A DNA stretch of 64,000 nucleotides from Mallotus nudiflorus (taxonomy: Eukaryota; Streptophyta; Magnoliopsida; Malpighiales; Euphorbiaceae). Of this stretch, positions 22,416-35,432 are shown piece by piece (position 1 is the stretch's first letter; each line of letters opens with the position of its first letter). A program made the translations under genes and the position numbers. Under the pieces are notes generated by a model, which had not been told where the DNA came from, ran no database searches, and worked only from the letters and a program-made list of their open reading frames with translations. The stretch lies in NCBI GenBank assembly GCA_947683625.1, contig CANTUR010000114.1, positions 1,426,001 to 1,490,000 on the forward strand. Reading direction: 5' to 3'.

Positions 22416-25400
22416 ATTTTGATGATGATGACGATGAAGATGAAATGGGGAGTGAGCTGAGCTTGAGAGTGTATGTTCTCGTCTTGGAAGTAAAGCGGTC
22501 GTATATGGACCGTTGGTGGATTTTTCTTTTTGGGTTTAAGGATGATTTTGGACAAAGAAAAACTTCATGGGCTTGTTGTTGTTATTGTAGAGCAAGAGCT
22601 TGTGATTGCATCTTTTGTTGAAGGAATTGCTTTTTTTTTTTTTTTTTTTTTAAGAAAATCATTAGTTGTCTCCTCACATACATTCCATATAAATATAAAA
22701 TAAATGTAAAATTCATTAACATATCTTAAAAAAACTAATTTAATAAAAATGTGAATATAAAAATTTCTATTTTTTGGATACATAGAAGCAAAAAAAATTA
22801 GAAAATGCTCTAATTATGTAAAACAAAATATTACATTTGATTGTCTCCTCACAAAAATACTTTGATTACAAAAATAAAATTTCATTACACTATTAAACCG
22901 ACTCTATAAATTACAATTAACATTTTCTAAATTTGTATATAACAGTTTAGTTGGTAAAAAGTATAATTTTTATATTTTCAAATATGTCACATTCAATTAT
23001 TTAATATGTGACACATAAGCATCTAATTATAAAATTTAATTTAAGTTTCATATTGCATCTAGTAAAATGATAAATAAACGAATATGGACTATATATTCAA
23101 CAATTAAATGTAATATTCTAATTATAGAAAAATTTATTTCTTTATAAGATAATATTTTTTTATAAATTTAAATTTGCTCCATATAAAATGTTGTATAATA
23201 TATATTCAAAATCTTCTTAATCAAAATATTTTTTCCTTTCACTTATCAGCCTCTTTTAACCTTAATTAATCATCAAAATTTTCATTTAAAATGGTAATTT
23301 CTTCTAAAAAAACATCTGTAAAATTCAAATTCTTTCATCATAGTTCATTAAATGAATTTTTATATGATTTTAAAAGAATAAAATTATCTCATGTATAATC
23401 TATTAATATTTCTTTCTTAATTAAAAAAAAAAAAAAAGCCTCGGTTTAGTGGATTTGTGCATATCATAGGTGCAATGGAATTATCACCTACATTGCTTGA
23501 CAATTTATGAGCAAAAACATCACATGATAATCAAAATTTTCAGTTGCATTTGAAGTGAAATTAGAGAAATGCCTTCCATTCCTCCGGAAGTGATAGTGAG
23601 GGTCTTACTTGACTTTTAGAGAGGGAGAGTTTGAATTTTACTCTCACCTTTCTCCTATATCTCTATAATGCTAATCTAACAAATTAATTCCGATTATTGC
23701 CGATCTTGTCTACCAAAAAACGAGGGAACTGCCAAAAGAAAAATAGTGAATAATAATAAAGATTACAAAATGGACATATACAGCAGCTGGGATGGTTTCC
23801 AAGAGATTCCCATGATCCATATGAATCCTTTCACCATCCTTTGTTGACAAATTAGGGTAATTAAACGAAGACTTTTGTCTGGCTGGATTTGGATTTTCAT
23901 GTACCAAATTATTTTGGATGTTCCTTTTCCTTAAAAAAAAAAAAAAAAAAAAAAAATTCTTATGAGACCGATGTAGCAAATTCGCATGAAAATCATAATT
24001 AATTTTTTATAAATAAATATAATTTTTAAATGTAAAACCTTAATTTTTTTTTGCATAAATCTGTTTGATATTCAAAAGCCATGATGATTCCGATTAATCC
24101 AAATTAAATTATGTGAAGTGTATGAGATAAAAAAAAAATCTTTTATTATACACATAGTTTAAACACGAAATTTTAATTAACAATATTCAAACTGTTCGTC
24201 ATTTAAATTAAAAGATATTAATTTTAATACTCAATTTTTGGATGGCTATCAACAAAGCAAAAGTACCAACCTAATGAAAATGTTGTCTTATAAAAGCCAA
24301 GTTGAATGATAAATTTTTACTTATTCTAAATATAAATACAAATGAGAAATTTTTATAAATACATTTTGTCTGAAAATTAAATTTGTAAAATATAAATATA
24401 TTTTATATTTTTATTAATTACATTAAATTTATTTAGAATATATGTCGCAAATTTGACCATCGAATTAAAAAAAAAAATAGAGCAAATGTGTTACAAAAAC
24501 AACATATTTTTCTGCCACATGATTTGGACAATTTGGCTTTTGCACCATTTTTGGGTTGATAAGTATTAGAATTTGGGACCATCATTTTGCTGTTGAGGTC
24601 CTAATATTTGAGTTTTAGTGATCTTTGTTTGTCTAGTTCCTTGGAATTGTATCGCCAAATAAAACATACGCATGCATTTTTCATCACTAAGGATGAAAAC
24701 GGGTGGCTACACACTCCTCAACCTTTCTGCATTGCATTTCCAAAATTTCATCACACTTTTTTAGAATTTATTTTATAGGCTTCACTCACCTCAACAGGAA
24801 ACTGACCCGTGACTGAAACTAAACTAATAAAAAACGGGTAGTTCAACTTATTTTTTACCTAGAGATAATATCCTCTAGAACTTTAACCGATAACCTTTGA
24901 AGGTCACAAGTATCACTCTTATCACTTGAATCAAGCAGTGGATGGTGGTTTATATGACATTTTAGAATCATATATAAAAGTTTAAAAAAATACAGAAAAT
25001 TTTACTAAAAAAATGCATTATTGAAGCATTACAAATTTTACAGTAATGTGAACTCGTGACCATGGTCTTAAAAAAGACTCTGGGGATTTGGATTTCATGA
25101 ATATTATTCTTGATTTCAAATAATGAGACATGGAACAAAAGCATAAAGTGCAATGGCCCCACAAAAATAATGCAGTTCTACCACCATAACTTAATTATAT
25201 TCTAAATTAAGATTAATTAAGTAATCAATTAATAAGATTAAAGTGTATTTGTTAAAGGGTTGTCACCATTGTGAATATATGATATATATAAGATCAGTTG
25301 ATTAAGGGATATGATTGATTTTGAAATTGAGAGCAGTTGTGGCCTTCTTGTTGGTAGCAGAGCTGAAGCAGCAAATTGGACAAAACTTATTATAGACCCC

Positions 25401-26640
25401 ATAGGGACCAAACATGTGGGCTAGTGTTTTTCTTTTTTCATGATCTTTGGATTGCCAATTCTCAAACACAAGTAAATTGTCTATTTTATTCTCAATTTAC
25501 AGTTATTCCTTTTGCAGTTCAGTCCCTTTTTTGCTACCTAATTTTTCAACTATCCACCTATATATTTCTTATACACTTGATGTCCTGACATCTAGTAGTG
25601 ATAAGAGTTTCAACTAATATGAAATTCAAGTTCGGTGAACATATAAAAGGAATAAAATTCTTTCAGTATATATTTTTTTTTTATATAAAACTTGAATCTG
25701 AAATTTTATTTAAAAGGAGATTCAAACTCTATCATTTAAACTAATAAATATTGATAACTATCCACCTTTTTTTTTTTTTAATTCAGTTACCGAGTACCTG
25801 AATTAATATCTTATCGTGGAGTTATTACAAATTCAATTTATGTTAGTGTAAAAGTCATATGAATTCCCTTTTTAGCATGCTCAATAATGGAGATATAAGT
25901 CATAAATATGTCCTAGTGTTGATATATGAAAAATGATTCAAAATTTGGAGCGGGGAAGGAAATTTCCTTGGCACACCAGCACTAAGTATTAAATGTACAA
26001 TGACTAGTTCTAAATTATAATATTCCATAACTTAACTCCATTCCTACTAATTATCAATTAAGATTGGCAGATCAAATAGAATCCAACATGTAATTTAATT
26101 TAAGATGTCATTGGAAAGTAGTTATTACTTAACAACTATTGAAATCAATTAGTGGGAATTGCTTTCACATAAGTGAAGTCTTGAGTTTGTAGTCATGGTG
26201 AGTGCAATTGCATTAAATTAGTTGTTAAAAATTTTTTTTATTATTTTGTTGTTTTATGATCTTATTCAATTTAAACTAGATTAATTAAAATTCAATAAAC
26301 TCTAAATAATAATGATTTAAATTGAAAAAAAATACAACATATAATAATATATGTTAGAAATTTAACAATAGAATACAATAAACCAAAAATTTTAAAAAGA
26401 AAAAACAGTAAAATATAAATAGAAAAGGAAATAAGCCATGCCTGGTACACTTTTACCCATAGTAAAGAGTTGGAAAACAGCAATGTATTCATGTTGAAGA
26501 CAAAGTCAATACTCAACAGAAGATAGTATTGTAATAGTATAATTAGACCTGAAACCTGATGGGTTCCAACTCACTTGGGTGTCTTGTAGTAGCAGATACA
26601 AGATTCCTCTATTTTCTATATATTACATAAATAAAAACTA
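22416..26640. other. Long AT-rich intergenic spacer
   Basis: The spacer lies between the divergent TIC21 and LRR-kinase genes, so both promoters must be inside it. Poly-T/A runs are at 22,629-22,651, 23,421-23,437 and 23,934-23,955. No coding family, RNA gene or element boundary was recognised. The short ORFs are random. Confidence 0.55.
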
Positions 26641-26991
26641 AGAATTTACTAAATACTTGCACTTCAGTTACTTCATTTTTAATCATCTTTTTCCACAATC
26701 TATAGAAAAAATATCCCTTTCATTACATCAACTCAACTGCAAAGAGTTCCACTTTAACAGTGCTTCTCATTCTCTGCTAACTTTTTCAGTTCTTAGTACA
26801 ACAACAACAACAACAACTCCCAATCTCTGCTCCTCTTCTGCTCAGTTCCTTTTTTTTTCCATCATCAATTTGGTCACCTGCACAACTTCAAAGCAGTTGG
26901 CGTCACCATCTCTACTACAGCTTTCTGTTTCTCTCCTTATGTAAAGGGCTAATTCTTGCTTGTTAGCATGTTTCACTAGACCAAGAGAACC

Positions 26992-29900
26992 ATGTCTTTC
27001 ACTGACATCAAGCTTCTTTTCTCTGTCTTTCTTGTTGTTCTTGTTTCAGTTCCAACTTTTGCTCTCAACACAGATGGAGTGCTTCTTCTTTCTTTCAAGT
27101 ATTCTACTCTAAGTGACCCATTATCTGTCTTGAAAAGTTGGAACTATGATGATGAAACTCCATGTTCATGGAATGGTGTTACATGCACAGAATTAGGCCT
27201 TCAAGGGACACCAGATATGTTTAGGGTCACAAGTTTAGCCCTTCCTTCTAGTCAGCTTCTGGGTTCAATTCCTCCTGACTTGGGTTTCATTGAACACCTT
27301 AAACAACTTGATCTTTCAAACAATTTCTTGAATGGTTCACTACCCAGTTCATTTTTTAATGCTACTGAGTTACAAGTGATGTCTCTTTCAGGAAATGAGA
27401 TCTCTGGTGAGTTGCCTGAGTCCATCAGTGGAATGAAAAGCTTGCAGCTTTTGAATCTTTCTGATAATGCATTGGCTGGGAAAGTGCCAAAGAATTTGAC
27501 TGTTTTGCAGAATCTTACAGTTGTTTCTTTAAGGTCTAATTACTTTTCTGGTTATGTTCCAACTGTGTTCAATTCTGTTCAAGTGTTAGATCTGTCTTCC
27601 AATCTTTTAAATGGTTCTCTACCTCTTGATTTTGGTGGAGGTAATTTGCATTACTTAAACCTCTCTTACAACAAGCTTTCAGGTCCTATATCACAAACAT
27701 TTGCAAAGAAAATTCCTCAGAATGCAACCATTGATCTCTCATTCAACAATCTAACTGGAGCAATACCTGAGTCATCATCTCTGCTTAATCAAAAGACAGA
27801 ATCTTTCAGAGGAAACATTGATCTTTGTGGCAAACCATTAAAGAATCTTTGTTCAATTCCTTCATCTCTTTCTACAGCACCAAATATTTCAACCACTTCA
27901 CCAGCCATTGCAGTCATACCTAAACCACTAGAATCAACCCCTGTAACAAACTCTTCCTCAGGAACTCCAAATACCACAAAAAATCAACCCCAAAATGGCC
28001 TAAAACCAACTACTATAGTAGCTATAGCCGTCGCGGACTTAGCTGGTATAACCATTCTTGCTCTAGCGATTCTTTATGTATACCAACTCAAGAAAAAGAA
28101 AACTCCAAACCAGAACAGCAACAACAACAACCTACCAAAGAGCGCGCAAAAATTACAGTCACAATCGATAACCTCAAAAGGTGATCAGCTAGAAGAATCA
28201 AGAAAACCTGTAACATGGTCATGTCTACCGATCAAAGCAGAAGAAACATCAGAGGAATCGGCAACATCAGACAGCGACCGCGAAGGCGGAGGCCAGCAGA
28301 ATGAAGTTACTAATCAGTATAATGACACTGAAAGCAACCATCATCAGCAGCAGAAAGGAGGAAAGCTAGTGATAGTTGACGGGGAGACAGAGATGGACAT
28401 GGAAACATTGCTAAAAGCATCAGCATATATATTAGGAGCAAGTGGTGCAAGCATAGTGTACAAAGCTGTTCTCGCTGATGGGACTGCTTTTGCTGTAAGA
28501 AGAATAGGAGAAAGTGGTGTGGAGAGGTTTAAAGATTTCGAGAATCAAGTGAGGATTATTTCAAAGCTAAGGCATCCAAATTTGGTTAGGATTCGTGGGT
28601 TTTATTGGGGAGATAATGAGAAGCTTGTTATCTATGATTACGTCTCCAATGGCAGCCTTGCTAGCTCCACTTACAGTAAGTTTTCTTTTTTTCCATCTTC
28701 TTCCTCTTCCCTGTTTACTTTGGCGCAAGTTAGTTATTTAATTATGTTATCTGCTAAAATGCGCTGCTTTTCGGTGAACATGTTAGAAATTTATCTTTGT
28801 TCTTTACTACCCTGCACTGTTCCTCTTCCTTGCATTTCTGTACACCTAAAGACTTCATGTGAGTTTTTTTTGACCGAGTATTGCTCCTTACAAAAATGGG
28901 TAAACATTTTCAAACAAATAATCAAAATATAATTACAGCAACTTAAGATATACTTATCTCCGGTTCTGTTCAGGTCAAACGAATAGATTTTTAATACTGA
29001 TAATTCAGATAAAAAAAATATAATTAGAGGAAAAAAGGTTAATGGAGTAGTGTAGCGAAATTCTCTCTCAAAATATACTAATTATGCAAGTCTATCAGTA
29101 TTTACGGATAAAAGATGTAAATTTTCTATAATAAAGCAAAAGATATGATAGAAGTGGTCTTAAGAGCTGAGAATATGCAAGTTGGGATAAGAGCCTCAAA
29201 GGAAGAAAAAATCATGTAATTTTTCTTAATTACACTGTAACGGGTATCAACCGTTAAGTTGGACCATAGTTGAATTGATCTTGATGGTGATGGATGTTTA
29301 TGATTTGGCAATGGTAGCTGCTGGAGTAGTAGGAATTAAATCGATGGTAGTATTTATTTTAATTTTATAGAAGAAAAAGAAAAGCAAAAATAATCAATAT
29401 TTTAAATATTAATTTAAGTGAAAAAAAATAAATTTTTAAGTAAAATTTTGATTTAAAAATTATATATATATATATATATAAATATATGTTGAAAGAATTT
29501 TATAATGTTAAAATTACCAAATTGCCGGTTTCGATTTGAAATCAACGATGATAAAATTTGAACTAATGGTGGTGAGATTGGATTATAATCAATTCTACTT
29601 CAATTTAAGGTCGATTTTAGTGAAGTTAATTTTAATTTCAATTTGATTTATTAATTCAGTCAGTACTATAATTTGATTTTTTAAAAAACATTTTTTATTT
29701 TGAACCAGCACTATTGTTTCGAAATTGGAACGGACGGTTTAATGAAAATGAAACTGACTCTAAACTTATATCTCTCCTAATTTCAGACCGATTCGAATCT
29801 ATACTAAATTTGATGATTTTAGTATCAATTTTGACTCGACCGATTCAGGTAGCCATTCCCATGTGAATGTATTCCGTTTATACTCCGACGTCATCAGAGT

Positions 29901-31417
29901 TCTTGTAAAAAAAAAAAAAAAAGTGGGGCAAAACAACGGACCAAAAACAAAACCCATAATGTGCCAAAACCATGTGTCCCATCCTTAGAAAAACAGCAAC
30001 CAGCAATGCCTTTTACTGTACATATATATTATTTTTATCTCCACATCTTTTTGTCTGATATATATATTTTCGCTTGTGATCTCTCTAGTCTGTGTTTTGT
30101 CTGCACCTTTTCTTTTCGTTGTTTTTAGCATTTGATTAATTTAATTAAGTGAATCATGCTGATTAGATTTTATATTAATTATTAGTTCATGTGATTACTC
30201 CTTGAATATTGTATGTTTTGACTATATGCTCCTAGCTTAACATATATACCTACAAACCTTGGCTCCATTACATAGGTATGTATCACTTTTTATTCCTTAG
30301 TCTAATTATTTATTAATTGTTTAATTTGTTTGTTGCGTTTAATGATTAGAATTACAAAATCTAAAATTAGATTCTATAAAAACTTTCTATATAATTTTTT
30401 TATTTGATATTTTCGGTATTCAATAGCTATAAGTGTTTCAAGTAATTTAAAATTCAAATCGGATGAATTATTTTTCATATAATGTCTTTGATATCTAATA
30501 ACTATAAATGTTCTGACTAATTTGAAGTTCGAATCAAATAGACTCGCAGGAGAAAAAACCCTTTCAACAATTGTATTTACCATACATAAGACTTCAATTA
30601 CATCAGATCATATTACTAATAAAGGTAAATGAGGACATATATTTGAACTTGCATGCGATTGCTCTAACACCAAACGAAAATCGTTAATTTTCCAAAAACA
30701 TGCTATTCAATGCCTCTGTTCATGACACTACTAATTCTCATTGTTATCTTTTTTTGGTGTGATTCAGGAAAACCAGGTTCATCACCATTTCATCTACCTC
30801 TTGAAGTCCGGTTCAAGATAGCCAGAGGTATAGCTCGAGGACTAGCCTTCATTCATGAGAAAAAGAACGTGCATGGAAGTATCAAGCCAAGCAACATCCT
30901 CTTAAACTCTGATATGGAGCCTGTAATCTCTGATTTCGGGCTAGACAGGCTTGTGTTTGGCAACAACAGCTACAAAGCAAGCAACTCAGGCCGCGGTTTT
31001 GTCCTCCAAAGAACCACCTCGACCTCTCAAGATCACCCTATAACGGCTAGCCCTTATACAAACCCCAATCCCAGCTCCTCAACAACCGCTACTACGACTC
31101 CCTACCAAGCGCCCGAGTCGCTGAAGAACCCAAAGCCAAACTCTAAATGGGATGTGTATTCATTTGGTGTGATCTTGCTTGAACTGCTCACTGGGAGAGT
31201 GCTTTCAGACAGAGAGTTGAGCCAATGGACAGCAGGTTCAATTGTGGAGGACAGAAACCGGGTTTTGAGGTTAGCAGACGTGGCGGTCAGAGCTGAGGTG
31301 GAGGCTAAAGAAGAAGCCATGTTGGCATGCTTTAAGTTAGGGTTTAGTTGTGCTTCTTTTGTACCACAAAAGAGACCTTCGATGAAGGAAGCAGTTCAGG
31401 TGCTAGAGAAGATATAA
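26992..31417 (+). CDS. LRR receptor-like kinase, atypical kinase (At2g15300/At4g37250 type)
   Basis: Two exons, 26,992-28,675 and 30,768-31,417, with a 2,092-bp GT-AG intron splitting one codon (TY-R-KPGSS). Total 777 residues. Signal peptide about 1-24 (LLFSVFLVVLVSVPTFA); LRR N-terminal cap with CSWNGVTC; leucine-rich repeats about 70-290 ending in a DLCGKPLKNLC cap; Ser/Thr/Pro-rich linker; transmembrane helix about 341-364; acidic juxtamembrane; kinase-like domain about 475-777. Catalytic features are degraded: the glycine loop is GASGAS, the VAIK lysine is Arg503 (AVRRI) and HRD is HGS (597-599). DFG (617-619) and APE (as APES) remain. This is the known pattern of LRR subfamilies whose kinases are thought inactive and signal as scaffolds. 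A 95-codon upstream ORF (26,657-26,944) could modulate translation. The ligand is unknown. Confidence 0.92.
28676..30767 (+). other. Intron of the LRR receptor-like kinase gene
   Basis: The donor GTAAGT follows TTACA, and the acceptor TGATTCAG precedes GAAAACC. Both are required to join the conserved kinase lobes in frame. The intron is AT-rich, with a (TA)n run near 29,461-29,480 and a poly-A run near 29,908. No embedded gene is seen. Confidence 0.85.
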
Positions 31418-31696
31418 ATGTTTCAAGCTAGAATAATTAATTTGGGTCCCAAAAAAAGAATGAATTGTTGGAGTTAAAGGAGGAGTAGTGCTTCTTTTTT
31501 AGCTTTTGTTGACTTCAATGGTGCATAAAAGAGCAAAAGAGGGAGAAATATATATATATAGGCATGTTGATATCATATCTTATGTGATAATTAAAGAGGG
31601 AAAGTGCATGCTTTGGTTGTATGTTTGACTCATTAATCAAATGTCATTTTTATATCCACTAATTTAATTAATATGAAAATACGTTACTTGGCCATG

Positions 31697-31733
<37 letters not shown>

Positions 31734-34700
31734 AAAAACTCTTTAATTAATAATGAGTAAGAATACAATAGCATTAAAAATCAATATTACATGTAACTCA
31801 ATTTTAAAAATGTGGAAGATAGATCATTCTTTTAAAAAGAATATTTCTTTAAAAAAATACCAGAATATATTAATAGCGTCTAATTTCAACCACTCTATTC
31901 AGTGGTATATAATTATAAATTGATTTTTTTATTATCTTTAATTTAACTCATTTAATTGATAGTCAAAGTTAAATTATTTTCTACTCCCTTATTGAGAAAA
32001 TCATTTATTCTAAAAATAAAAATAAAAAACTGAACAAACAAGTCAAACACATCCAAAAAAACTAAATAAAAAAATAAAAACTCAACATAAAAAAACAAAA
32101 ACAAAAGAAAAAAGAAAATTACAATAGCACATCCAAAAAAGACAGAAGACAAATATATATTTGTTGGCAGATGACTATGTTCAATAAAGTGGTGGTCCGG
32201 AGCACACACCACCTAGCGATAGATCTCCCACAACGAAAATTTCTTCAACCCTCAAATGTCTGATCTCTGTAGTACCATATCAAAACAAAAAAAATACAAA
32301 ACAGATCTAGAACTAAATCTAAATTTGAAGTAACAAGAAAAAAAAAGATTTGAGACCGATGGCCACCCCAAAAGCTAGATCTAAATCTTAATTTTTGTTT
32401 TTGAGTGAAAAAAAAATTTGTTAGAGAGAGAAAGTTAGAGAGAAAGGAGAGCAATCTTATACGTATAATGATATAAAATGGTCAAATCTTATACGTCTAA
32501 TGATATATATATATATATATATATATATGAATGAAAGACGCCACATTCATTTCATTGAAAATGATTTATTTATATTGAATGTATTAAGTTAAATTAAATT
32601 ATTGTATAAGAAATATTTTAAAAATTTATACAAATAGTTAATTCTAAACATCACAATAAAAAAAAGAGATTGTAGGGATTCAAACCATACTCTTTTCAAA
32701 TGAATTATCTATATTTTTTATCATTTAAACTATTTGTAGATGGCGTATAAGTAAAAAATTTTAATTATAAAAAATTAATATATATTTTTAAATATTATAA
32801 CTGTTAGTAATTATATATGTTTCTAATTTTCACATTAATAATAGAAAATAATATGTTTAAAATAGAGGATATTATTTATTTATTAATAAATTAAATGGTC
32901 AAATCATCTAAGAAATTGATTATACAATAAGAGTTGACAAACAATATAAAAACATTAAAATATTTATATTAGAAATATCAACTATTAGATAATCATTTTA
33001 AAAGGTGCCACTTATCCGTACAAATTACCTATATAAGAATTTTAATTAAAGATTTCTTCTCGTTCGAAAAAAATTAAAGATTTATTTATATAAAACGATA
33101 GAAAACATGGTTTTTTTTAGAATTTACCTATATAAGAATTTTTAGATTCACTCTATTATCTCTATACATCTATTAGAGGGATAGTAAAAGGAAGGAAAGG
33201 AAAGGATAAAAAATTAATTTTCTGTTAAAAATTTTTTAAAGAGAAAAAAAATTGGAAGGGAATTATTTTCAAACATTATATAATAGTTATGATTTTTTAT
33301 AATATTTATTTATTTTTTTCCTTATATAAAAGTGAAAATGATTATTGAATGTACAAAATATTTTTGAGACATTTTCCATTTACTCCCTTTATTAATTATT
33401 TTTAAACTATCAAACAAGAAAAGAAATAATTTTTTTCTCTCTTTTTTTTACCCTTCCCTTCTCTTTAGAAAAAACCTTTCTTTTCCATCCCATTCTTGAT
33501 GTTGTGATATATAATTATGTACTCGAATCGCACTTTACATGTCCTACAAACTACGTATTAGGTCTCAAAGTGATAAGGTTTGGTATATAATTTCTAGATT
33601 GGAACATTTAATGGAACTGTTAGTTCTGGTAGAGAAGTGAACAACTCCAATAGCTTGCTAAAATTGTCTGCTAAAAGTGACAAAAAAAACAATGGGTTTC
33701 GATTTCATAGTCTAAGGAATGGACCACTTCGGCGGTCCAGATGGTCCATAACAGGATAAGAAGCAACTGAAGTTATTGGTCTTCTTCAACCAACCAACTG
33801 CATGTAGCTCGTTTATGAATGAAGTAAAAAAAAATATATAGGATCGTGAATTTCTTTCTTAAAGATTGAGATGAGTTATTTATGTTGCAGATGGTGAGAG
33901 TAGTTGAACTCATATTTAGTCCATTTGTAATAAGCATATATAGTGAAGAGAAAATTATGTAGTTCTTCATAGGATCACACTGTGCTTCTGAACAATTCAA
34001 TCTCTTGGTATGGTAGGTATTGGAGAACGTAAAGAGATTTAGGAGGTGATAAATATAACCATGAAATAAGTTTCGATTAAATCGTAATCATTCAGTTACA
34101 GTTGTTGAAAATTATATATTTAATTACTATCGATATTAATTAATTTTTAAAAATTTTTAAATTTTACATTCATTATAATTTATTTATATGTTCAACTGTA
34201 TTTTATTATACGTATTAATTTTAATAAATATTTTATATTTATAATTTTGAAATATTAAAAATAATATACTTAAATGCAATAAAATTTTATAATAATAATA
34301 ATAATAATAATAATAATTCAAATACATTTAAATAAGTGTGTTTAATAAAATTGCATTTAAAAAATTAACTAAAATATATGAAGGGAAAAATTAATATATA
34401 TATTAGTTTAATTTAAAAAGATAAGGGTAGTTAAGTAATTATATTTAAATAAATAAAGTTAATTAAATAATTATATTTAAATATATGGAACCGTTGATGA
34501 AATTAAAGTTGATACAAATAATATTTGATAGAAATCTCAACAGCTATCAACTATCCTTTTAAAAAATTACTGAAATAGTATTTTATAACTAATTGAAATT
34601 AAACAATTATCAACTCCATTCCATTAGTTAAACCAAATTCTCCAAATTCCTCTATACTTATATATATATATATATATATTAATAAACAACCAAATGTTTC

Positions 34701-35220
34701 ACTAAATAAAAAATTTATTTGACTCATAATATATAATAAATAAAAAATTAAATATATTATTATTATTATTAAATAAAGTTTTAAAAATAAAAACAATGTT
34801 TTCTATTTATCTAACGATTTGATGTTGACTTAACATAGTTATAATTTATTATAATTTTTAAAAAATTTTTATTTAAATAATTATATGATATTTTAATTAA
34901 ATTAATTTTATTAAAAATAAAATAGAAGTTAACCTAATTAGAATATAAAATATATTTTTAATTAAATTAATTTTTTTTAAAAAAATAAGATAAAAGTTAA
35001 CCTAATTAAAATAAGAAATATATTTTCAATTAAATTAGAATTGTATTTTAGTTAATTCAATTTTTATTACAAATGAAATAGAAGTTAGCTTAATTAAAAT
35101 AGAAAATAAATTTTTAATTAAATTAAAATTATATTTTAATTAATTTAATTTAATTTTTATTAATAAATAACTAAATTATCTAATTAAGTAAAGGTTTTTT
35201 TCCCAATTTTCCCAATCCTT
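31418..35220. other. AT-rich spacer with microsatellites
   Basis: This stretch holds (TA)n runs at about 31,703-31,731, 32,503-32,527 and 34,661-34,679, and an (AAT)n run at about 34,291-34,317. A CT/GA-rich stretch near 32,400-32,450 and degenerate tandem repeats after 34,890 are also present. The ORFs show no family. No RNA gene is seen. Confidence 0.55.
34891..35166. repeat. Degenerate tandem repeat, about three to four units
   Basis: The phrase TTAATTAAATTAATTTT followed by A-rich sequence and AGAAGTTAACCTAATTA-AA recurs at about 34,892, 34,957, 35,025 and 35,115. The units are about 65-90 bp and AT-rich. It ends roughly 50 bp before the TATA-like sequence of the esterase gene. Confidence 0.55.
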
Positions 35221-35432
35221 TTTATAAGATATAACATGAAATCCTCTCTTTTTTTTGTTGTTCAACACAGGTCATTTGTGAATATGTGTGGCCTTTTAAG
35301 CAATGGACCTTTATTGGGCTCACTTTAAAGCATCAAACCACAAAGCTGTCGGTCATGAAAAAAGAAAAAAAAAAGGGTCAACTCTCGATTTCTTTTCTCA
35401 ACAGCCAGATTCTTGAAACCAGACCACCAAAA

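Noticed and set aside
22367..22621. 84-codon plus-strand ORF
   Set aside because: It is antisense to the TIC21 first exon and upstream region; Asp-rich repeat translation with no family.
28676..28932. Read-through end of the first kinase exon
   Set aside because: A canonical GTAAGT donor and loss of kinase similarity mark this as intron.
30710..30767. Upstream extension of the second kinase exon to a Met at 30,710
   Set aside because: The acceptor at 30,767 joins the kinase lobes exactly in frame, so the extension is intron.
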